Assembly (NCBI GenBank): GCA_947503285.1
Contig: CANNDD010000002.1
Span: 124,001 to 188,000 of the forward strand
Direction: 5' to 3'
DNA: 64,000 bases
Source of the DNA: an uncultured Croceitalea sp.
Lineage (GTDB): Bacteria; Bacteroidota; Bacteroidia; Flavobacteriales; Flavobacteriaceae
Positions 55,297 to 61,455 of this stretch are shown here, piece after piece (the stretch's first letter is position 1; each line of letters opens with the position of its first letter). The notes under the pieces are model-generated. The model was not told where the DNA came from. It did no database searches and was given only the letters and a program-made list of their open reading frames with translations. A program made the translations under genes and the position numbers.

Positions 55297-55657
55297 ATGG
55301 TGCATATTTATGTTCCAACAACCATTCGAATTCAATTAGCTGTAGGGCCTTTTCGTGGGTTGCCTCCAAAATCACTTCGGGGGCCTTACCGGCTTTGTAA
55401 GCTTGTTTCCAACGAGATGCACAAAGGCACCATTTATCGCCTGGTTGAAGTCCGGGAAATTGATAGATTGGAATGGGCGTACTCAAATCATTCCCCTGTG
55501 CCTTGGTGTAGCCAAGAAATTCTTCGGTCATAATAGCGCAGACCACATGGGTACCCACATCTTCAGGCCCGGTTCGGCAAAAACCGTCACGGTAAAAACC
55601 TGTTTTGGGGGCATTGCAACAAAGTTGTAATTCAGTGCCCAGTACATTCTTATTCAC
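55289..55657 (-). CDS. DUF2237-family protein
   Basis: 122 residues starting at GTG 55657, within the end of the preceding 57-codon gene. Family features: NVLGTELQLCCNAPKTGFYRDGFCRTGPEDVG and GLQPGDKWCLCASRWKQA (given in part) with conserved cysteines, and the C-terminal LLEHKYAPYD. The structure is a small alpha/beta fold of unknown function. Middle gene of a tight operon: 8 bp overlap upstream, 8 bp overlap with the HAD gene downstream. Confidence 0.9.
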   Translation of the reverse strand: MNKNVLGTELQLCCNAPKTGFYRDGFCRTGPEDVGTHVVCAIMTEEFLGYTKAQGNDLSTPIPIYQFPGLQPGDKWCLCASRWKQAYKAGKAPEVILEATHEKALQLIEFEWLLEHKYAPYD

Positions 55658-55823
55658 CTGGTTTTTTTTGTTTTAGTTCAACGGGATCCATGTTGTAAGT
55701 ATCCTCATTTCTTTTCGCTGCTAAAATACGACGGTCAAAGCGAACACCATCTAAATGCATATCTGCCAACAACGGTTTTTCTGATTTTGCCTTTCCATTT
55801 ATCGCTTTTTGTTTTTCTTTCAT
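55650..55823 (-). CDS. 57-residue basic small protein, first gene of coupled operon
   Basis: ATG 55823, TAA 55650-55652, 58 codons. The product begins MKEKQKAINGKAK and includes ADMHLDGVRFDRRILAAKR and a Pro-Gly-Glu end; it is basic, hydrophilic and has no signal peptide. Its last codons overlap the GTG start of the DUF2237 gene by eight bases, so it is very probably translated as part of the same message. It is too short to show a domain; I do not recognise it. Confidence 0.7.
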   Translation of the reverse strand: MKEKQKAINGKAKSEKPLLADMHLDGVRFDRRILAAKRNEDTYNMDPVELKQKKPGE

Positions 55824-55859
55824 TTTGATTTGAGTTTATAAATTTAAAGTAGTTTATGT

Positions 55860-56231
55860 CTATCGAGTCTTTAAAAGGCTAATTAATATTATAGTATTTA
55901 AGACCAAATAGCACAATGCCGGTAAAGCCTTCATTATTCCATCGCGTATCTTTATCCTGATACCAAAACCCAACAACATCAATATGGCTAGACCAGCACT
56001 GGCCAATATGGCAAATGATTTTTCGTAAAAACCGGCCAAAAGGGCAAGGGCTCCAGCAATCTGAAGGTAACCATTCAAAACGCGGTATTTGGGCAGTCCG
56101 TATCGTTCGAATTCATGAACCATATAAGGTGTAATCAGGCAACTGATCCCAAAACCAAAAAAAGAAATGGCAGAAAACAATAGGAGCAGCGTCAGACTTG
56201 TAGAGAATTCAGAAAAATTTGGATATACCAT
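55860..56231 (-). CDS. DoxX-like membrane protein A
   Basis: 123 residues with four hydrophobic helices and the DoxX-like patterns GYLQIAGALALLAGFY and a C-terminal KALPALCYLVLNTIILI segment, conserved in both copies. Related proteins act with oxidoreductases or respiratory complexes, but most have no proven role. Head-to-head with DoxX-like gene B, 38 bp apart. Confidence 0.82.
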   Translation of the reverse strand: MVYPNFSEFSTSLTLLLLFSAISFFGFGISCLITPYMVHEFERYGLPKYRVLNGYLQIAGALALLAGFYEKSFAILASAGLAILMLLGFGIRIKIRDGIMKALPALCYLVLNTIILISLLKTR

Positions 56232-56233
56232 CT

Positions 56234-56271
56234 ATTTTGTTTAGCTTTTCATAAATTTAATTAAACAAAAT
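56234..56271. promoter_or_regulatory. Mirror-symmetric divergent control region of two DoxX-like genes
   Basis: Perfect 10-base inverted repeat ATTTTGTTTA (56234-56243) and TAAACAAAAT (56262-56271) with 18-base AT-rich centre. It fills the whole gap and its ends lie at both start codons (56231 and 56270), so both genes have the same leader sequence. Confidence 0.6.
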
Positions 56272-56647
56272 GGAATTTTTAGTTGTAGGCATCAAAATTT
56301 TTATTTTCATTAGTATTATCAATGTATGGTTTCTTAGATTCAACAAGCCCACTGTGTGGCGCGGAGGAAAGGCTTCTAGCATGCGCGAAGAGTTCAAAAC
56401 CTATAATCTTTCTGAAACCGTGATGTACGTAATTGGTGGCCTAAAGGTTCTCAGTGCTTCAGCCCTCTTGATTTCCATATGGTTTCAGTCACTTACGATT
56501 TATGCAGCGGTGTTGATGGCAGTTTTAATGGCAGGTGCTATTGGCATGCATTTAAGGGTACATGATCCATTAAAAAAATCTTTTCCTGCGTTTAGCTTTT
56601 TAGTACTCTCTTTAGTGCTTATCTTGAACTATTTAGGAATGCTCTAG
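56270..56647 (+). CDS. DoxX-like membrane protein B
   Basis: 125 residues, four helices, DoxX-like family: first helix VGIKIFIFISIINVWF, then GGLKVLSASALLISIWF and AVLMAGAIGMHLRVHDPLKKSFPAF. Distinct from, but similar in plan to, the divergent DoxX-like protein A. Followed by the DUF427 gene, 21 bp further on the same strand. Confidence 0.82.
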   Translation: MEFLVVGIKIFIFISIINVWFLRFNKPTVWRGGKASSMREEFKTYNLSETVMYVIGGLKVLSASALLISIWFQSLTIYAAVLMAVLMAGAIGMHLRVHDPLKKSFPAFSFLVLSLVLILNYLGML

Positions 56648-56668
56648 GCAGACCTCATAGTAGAACAT

Positions 56669-57244
56669 ATGAAATCAGCAAACAGTTCGTCTAAAAAAAA
56701 TATACCAGACTGGCTTTTGAAAGCTCGGGAGAAGTGGGAGTATGATGGTTCAAAACGCCCCCCTTTCGCAGAATCACCAAAAAAAGGACAACTGTCGGTA
56801 TGGGATTTTCCGCGACCTCCTGCCTTAGATCGGATAGCACAAACCCTTCAAGTATATCATCAAGGAATACCTATTGCCACCTCAAAAAACGGTTTTGCCA
56901 TACTTGAGACCGCCAGTCCACCAACCTATTACATTCCTCCACAAGACGTCAATCATTCGGCACTAGTGGCCATTGCCAACAAACAATCACTTTGTGAATG
57001 GAAAGGTCAGGCACAGTACTGGGCACTTATGGAAGACCCTTTAAGACCAGTAGCATGGTCTTATGCGAAGCCTTTTGAACCCTATGAAGATTTAAAAGAT
57101 TGCTATGCATTTTATCCGCAATACTTGAATTGTTTTGTGGACGGTGAAAAAGTAATTCCCCAGCCCGGGCAATTTTATGCAGGTTGGATCACTAAGAATT
57201 TAACCGGACCCTTTAAAGGTGAGCCAGGTACCGAACATTGGTAA
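56669..57244 (+). CDS. DUF427-domain protein
   Basis: 191 residues of the DUF427 (NTP_transf_9-like) family with one complete domain: LKAREKWEYDGSKRPPF at the start, GIPIATSKNGFAILETASPPTYYIPPQDV, SLCEWKGQAQYW and VAWSYAKPFEPYEDLKDCYAFYP (given in part) including the conserved Trp and Tyr residues. Domain function is unknown. It follows the DoxX-like gene B and probably shares its transcript. Confidence 0.88.
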   Translation: MKSANSSSKKNIPDWLLKAREKWEYDGSKRPPFAESPKKGQLSVWDFPRPPALDRIAQTLQVYHQGIPIATSKNGFAILETASPPTYYIPPQDVNHSALVAIANKQSLCEWKGQAQYWALMEDPLRPVAWSYAKPFEPYEDLKDCYAFYPQYLNCFVDGEKVIPQPGQFYAGWITKNLTGPFKGEPGTEHW

Positions 57245-57390
57245 TGAACCCATTTACACTTGTTCGATTGGCGATAAAATTTAAAAAATTGCAATTACCT
57301 TGTAACAAAACTTTCTAGTTTTCTACGTATTTAATACTGGCTAACGGCATTTTTATTAGCTTTAAATTATCAACCTATAAAACACTATTC

Positions 57391-58524
57391 ATGGATATTT
57401 TCAGTAGAATCAAAGAAAAACTCAGTCATGAGTTTATTGACATTGTCGAATGGCTCGACTATACCGATGACACGATAGCACACCGATTTGAGCGCTATCA
57501 AAATGAAATAAAGAATGGGGCAAAATTGATTGTTCGCGAAGGACAAACTGCGGTTTTCGTGAACGAAGGCCAATTGGCCGATGTGTTTACGCCAGGCACT
57601 TATGACTTGACAACACAAAACCTACCAATCCTGACTACTTTAAAAGGATGGAAATACGGATTCAATTCGCCATTTAAAGCGGAGGTCTACTTTGTGAATA
57701 CCCATTTGTTCACCGATGAAAAATGGGGCACCAAAAACCCGATTACCCTTAGCGATGACCGTTTTGGCCTGGTTGAAATCCGTGCTTTCGGCACCTACGC
57801 CTTTAAAATTGCAGATGCTGGTAAATTTATTATCGATATTGTCGGAACGGATAACAATTTCACCAATTTCGAAATCAATGAACACTTAAAAAGCTTGATT
57901 GCTACCCGATTTACCGACACCGTTGGTGAGGCCAATCTGCCCATAGAGTTATATGCCGCCAACACCTCAGAACTTTCCAAAACCTGTCAAGAGGTCATGG
58001 AACCAGAGTTTCTATCGGTAGGGATTTCATTGGAGAAATTCTACATTGAGAACGTCTCCATGCCCGAAGACCTTAAAAAGGAAATCTTCGAATACAGCCG
58101 AATCGATAAACTAGACCTTGATAAGCTGACCAAGTTTAAAACTGCCAAAGCCATCGAGGCAGCCGCCAAAAATGAAGGGGGAACCGCCGGTGCCGGTATG
58201 GGCATGGGAATGGGCTTTGTACTGGCGCAGCAAATGGGCGGTATGATGAGTCCACAGATGGGAGGTCAGCAAGCAATGCCGCAAGCAGGTGGTGCGATGC
58301 CACCACCAATGCCAGTTCAAGTGAACTATTTTTATGCTGCCAATGGCACGCAACAAGGTCCTGTTTCTTTCGATCAATTAAAAGCGCTGTTCGCAGGACG
58401 AACCATTAATCGCGATAGCCTGATTTGGAAACAGGGTATGGCGACTTGGACAGCCTTGAAAGAAGTGGAGGAATTAAAATCGTTCTTAGGAGGCAATACC
58501 CCGCCGCCATTGCCGAATTCTTAA
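57391..58524 (+). CDS. SPFH-domain protein with GYF_2 domain (YdjI-like)
   Basis: 377 residues. Residues 1-270 form an SPFH domain of the YdjI/virion-core type (LIVREGQTAVFVNEGQLADV, YDLTTQNLPIL, then a conserved helix EYSRIDKLDLDKL). A Gly/Met/Gln/Pro-rich linker (270-308) leads to a GYF_2 domain (about 312-365, VNYFYAANGTQQGPVSFDQLK and SLIWKQGMATW). In Bacillus subtilis YdjI works with zinc-ribbon YdjG to recruit PspA to stressed membrane; here the next gene encodes a zinc-ribbon membrane protein. Confidence 0.88.
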   Translation: MDIFSRIKEKLSHEFIDIVEWLDYTDDTIAHRFERYQNEIKNGAKLIVREGQTAVFVNEGQLADVFTPGTYDLTTQNLPILTTLKGWKYGFNSPFKAEVYFVNTHLFTDEKWGTKNPITLSDDRFGLVEIRAFGTYAFKIADAGKFIIDIVGTDNNFTNFEINEHLKSLIATRFTDTVGEANLPIELYAANTSELSKTCQEVMEPEFLSVGISLEKFYIENVSMPEDLKKEIFEYSRIDKLDLDKLTKFKTAKAIEAAAKNEGGTAGAGMGMGMGFVLAQQMGGMMSPQMGGQQAMPQAGGAMPPPMPVQVNYFYAANGTQQGPVSFDQLKALFAGRTINRDSLIWKQGMATWTALKEVEELKSFLGGNTPPPLPNS

Positions 58525-58608
58525 AAGAGATTACGAGCAAAGCGAAGTCATCTGCTGAACTTTTCTAAATAGTTTGGCCGAATACTTCGTCGCCCAGCGC
58601 CTCGCAAT

Positions 58609-59697
58609 ATGGAACAAAAAATTCAAAATACCGAGCTCAAAAAACCTTGTATCAATTGCGGGGCAGAGCTAAAGTACCAACCCGGCACCAAAAACATAAG
58701 CTGCGAGTATTGTGGGCACAAAGAAGAAATAACCGTTGATGAGAATGGATTTAAAGAGCTGGAACTGTATCCCTACCTCAACCAAATGGGCGCCCAAAAA
58801 CACAGTGAGGAAATTTCGATGTTGCGCTGTAAAAACTGCGGTGCAAACCAGCATATAGAAGAAAACTATAAATCACTGCACTGTGTGTATTGCAGTATGC
58901 CTTTGGTTCTCGAAGACACTTATAAAGAAGATTGGATCTTACCAGGTGCAGTATTGCCTTTTCAATTAGATCAAAAGAAGTCGTTTCAAATTTTCAAACG
59001 CTGGGTGGGCAAACTTTGGTTCGCACCAAACAACCTCAAAAAAGCAGCTTTAGACCCCCAATTCACCAAAGGGCTTTACCTGCCTTATTGGACCTTTGAT
59101 GCGCAATTGCAAGCGGGTTACACTGGGCAGCGTGGAGAATACTATTATGAAACCAAACGGGTGCGTGATTCACAGGGCAAAATGATTACCAAGCGTGTTC
59201 GAAAAACCCGTTGGTATGCGGCCTCTGGTCAAATATCTGGCTTTGTTGATGACACCTTGGTCAAAGCCTCACAGCAACGAAAAGGAAGGGTGCCTTCAAA
59301 AATTGCACGTTGGAACCTGAAGTTGTTACAACCCTTCCATAGTAGTTTTTTAAGGGGATTTGTTACCGAGAAGTATACGATTCCCTTAAAACAAGGGCAT
59401 CTATCGGCCAAAGGTGAAGCAAAGCGTATTGCCGAACGCTGGTGCCGACAAGATATCGGTGGTGATACCCAAAGGGTGACCAGTATGGACATGCAATTAT
59501 CAGAAGAAACGTTTAAACATATTTTGCTCCCTATTTATGTGAGTGCCTATCGCTTTAATGGCAAGCAGTACAATTTCTTTATCAATGGGGAGAACGGCAC
59601 TATATCGGGATCAAGGCCTTATAGTTTCTGGAAGATTTTCTTTACCGTTGTTTTTATAGTACTCATCATTGCCCTGATAGTCTTTTTTGCTAAGTAA
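58609..59697 (+). CDS. Double zinc-ribbon membrane protein, partner of SPFH protein
   Basis: 362 residues. Two zinc ribbons near the N-terminus: CINCGAELKYQPGTKNISCEYC (positions 14-35, in part) and CKNCGANQHIEENYKSLHCVYC (72-93, in part). The central part (100-320) is a conserved domain with LYLPYWTFDAQLQAGYTGQRG, and one C-terminal membrane helix (IFFTVVFIVLIIALIVFF). It follows the SPFH gene by 84 bp. The arrangement recalls the YdjG/YdjI pair of the PspA membrane-stress system, but PspA is not in the window. Confidence 0.82.
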   Translation: MEQKIQNTELKKPCINCGAELKYQPGTKNISCEYCGHKEEITVDENGFKELELYPYLNQMGAQKHSEEISMLRCKNCGANQHIEENYKSLHCVYCSMPLVLEDTYKEDWILPGAVLPFQLDQKKSFQIFKRWVGKLWFAPNNLKKAALDPQFTKGLYLPYWTFDAQLQAGYTGQRGEYYYETKRVRDSQGKMITKRVRKTRWYAASGQISGFVDDTLVKASQQRKGRVPSKIARWNLKLLQPFHSSFLRGFVTEKYTIPLKQGHLSAKGEAKRIAERWCRQDIGGDTQRVTSMDMQLSEETFKHILLPIYVSAYRFNGKQYNFFINGENGTISGSRPYSFWKIFFTVVFIVLIIALIVFFAK

Positions 59698-59706
59698 ACA
59701 AGTACT

Positions 59707-60093
59707 ATGTATTATGATATTTTAATGTTCTCCCATTTGGTTACCGTGGTTCCCTGTATCTTCTTAGGGGCCTACTTGTTGCTGGTCACTAAAGGAACGC
59801 CAATTCACAGATTGTTGGGTAAGATTTATATGGTATTAATGCTCATTACGGCATGTATTTCCCTATTTATGCCCGCCTTGGTTGGTCCACAGTTCTTCAA
59901 CCATTTTGGTTGGATACATCTTTTCAGTTTTCTCACACTTTGGACCGTACCTACGGCTTATGCGGCAATCAGAAAAGGAAATGTGAAATCACATCAACGA
60001 AAAATGGTATTGCTTTATATTGGGGCCATTATGATTGCAGGTGGGTTCACCTTGGCTCCAGGAAGATACCTGCATGAGTTGTTTTTTGGGTAG
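59707..60093 (+). CDS. DUF2306-type small membrane protein
   Basis: 128 residues with about four helices, matching the DUF2306 family pattern: THRLLGKIYMVLMLITAC-like segment (here PIHRLLGKIYMVLMLI), NHFGWIHLFSFLTLWTVPTAY and KSHQRKMVLLYIGAIMIAGGFTL. Conserved His residues suggest a haem or quinone-related site, but no function is known. It starts nine bases after the zinc-ribbon gene. Confidence 0.8.
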   Translation: MYYDILMFSHLVTVVPCIFLGAYLLLVTKGTPIHRLLGKIYMVLMLITACISLFMPALVGPQFFNHFGWIHLFSFLTLWTVPTAYAAIRKGNVKSHQRKMVLLYIGAIMIAGGFTLAPGRYLHELFFG

Positions 60094-60110
60094 AAATTGC
60101 ATCTATTCAA

Positions 60111-60228
60111 TGTCATACTGAGGCACGAAGTATCCCCGCACACTTTGTTCATACAACATGTGTTTCTCACTCGAATGGCTACAGTACGTGGGATTCTTCT
60201 TCGTTGCATACTCCTCATCAGAATGACA
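60111..60228. repeat. Imperfect inverted repeat, REP-like, between convergent genes
   Basis: TGTCATACTGAGGCACGAAG (60111-60130) faces CTTCGTTGCATACTCC and TCATCAGAATGACA (60198-60228); outer arms TGTCATACTGA/TCAGAATGACA pair with one mismatch. A typical intergenic palindromic repeat of flavobacteria. Confidence 0.6.
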
Positions 60229-60262
60229 AAACGAACTACATGTAAAGAATGGAAATAAAACC

Positions 60263-61363
60263 CTATCTAAACACCAAACAAACGGGAGCTCCCATTTTAA
60301 ATTCGCTTGTAAACATCAACAATCCAGTTTTGGAATCCCTTTTAAATACGGAAATGTTATTGCTTCTTTGGTTCGCCACAAGCAAATACCCTCCATCTGG
60401 GCTCATGGTAAAATTTCGGGGCCAATCGCCTTCGACAGCAGTTCGACCCGCTACTGAAAGTTTACCCGTTTTAGCATCGACCGCAAAAATCACTATGGTA
60501 TTTTCGCCCCGGTTTGAACCGTACAAGAATTTACCGTCCGCCGATAAATGGATATCTGCACAGAAGCTCTCGCCATCAAAGTCTTCGCCCAAGGTACTTT
60601 GAGTTTCCAATTCATTATAACTGCCTTCATCATCTCGCTGTAAAACGGTTATGCTCGAATTCAGCTCATTAATGATATAAAGAAATTCTTGGTCTTTGTT
60701 GAAAGTAAAGTGACGCGGACCTGCCCCAGCCAACATATCCAATGAAGCTTGATGGGCATTGACCCATTTCTCCCCATTTCTTGAATACCATTTAACAGCA
60801 TCCAATCCCAAATCAGCGACAAACAATCCGTCCGAATTGAAATGCGCCTTATGTACATGGGCCGTTTTAGCGGTATCCAACACTTTGTGATCGATTACCT
60901 GAGGATTTTGTTTTAAGCTTCCGTCTTCATCCAAATCAAACACTGCCAAATTCCCTCCTGTATAATTGGAAACCGCCAGTTGACCATCATTCGACAATGC
61001 CACATGACAAGGGTGTGCCCCTTGGGTACCTAAACTGTTTTGCAATTCAAGGGACCCTTCCTTTAATCGGAATGCCGTGACACCACCTCCCAGACTATCA
61101 AAATCTGCGGTCTCTTGCACCGCATAGAGGTTTTTTTTATCCTTGGAAATAGCCAAAAAAGAGGGATTGGGAAGCTCCGCTACCAGTTTTTGGTCATTTA
61201 ATTTTCCGCTGTTGGGGTCAAAGGTCAACTTGTAAATTCCTTCACTATCCCCGTCGGTATACGTACCTACGAAAAGTGTTTGCGGTTTCATTGATTCTTT
61301 TTTTTCAGTACAGCCTATGAAAAGGACAATACAAATAAGTAAAAGCAATAACTGGTTTTTCAT
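60263..61363 (-). CDS. Lactonase-family beta-propeller lipoprotein (6-phosphogluconolactonase-like)
   Basis: 366 residues from ATG 61363 (upstream in-frame codons lack a signal). Lipoprotein signal with LICIVLFIGCTEKK; then a seven-bladed propeller of the Pgl/YbhE lactonase family: LFVGTYTDGDSEGIYKLTFDP, LSNDGQLAVSNYTGGNLAVFDLDEDG, RHFTFNKDQEFLYIINELNSSI, SADGKFLYGSNRGENTI (shown in part). Such proteins hydrolyse 6-phosphogluconolactone or related sugar lactones; the export signal points to a periplasmic lactone. Divergent from the S41 gene. Confidence 0.88.
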   Translation of the reverse strand: MKNQLLLLLICIVLFIGCTEKKESMKPQTLFVGTYTDGDSEGIYKLTFDPNSGKLNDQKLVAELPNPSFLAISKDKKNLYAVQETADFDSLGGGVTAFRLKEGSLELQNSLGTQGAHPCHVALSNDGQLAVSNYTGGNLAVFDLDEDGSLKQNPQVIDHKVLDTAKTAHVHKAHFNSDGLFVADLGLDAVKWYSRNGEKWVNAHQASLDMLAGAGPRHFTFNKDQEFLYIINELNSSITVLQRDDEGSYNELETQSTLGEDFDGESFCADIHLSADGKFLYGSNRGENTIVIFAVDAKTGKLSVAGRTAVEGDWPRNFTMSPDGGYLLVANQRSNNISVFKRDSKTGLLMFTSEFKMGAPVCLVFR

Positions 61364-61455
61364 AATCAGCACATAGGCTTGTAAAAATAAGGAAGTATGG
61401 TCAAATACCTCGCTGCTAAATTTTGTAACTTCAGCGAGATCAAAAAACAAATCAA

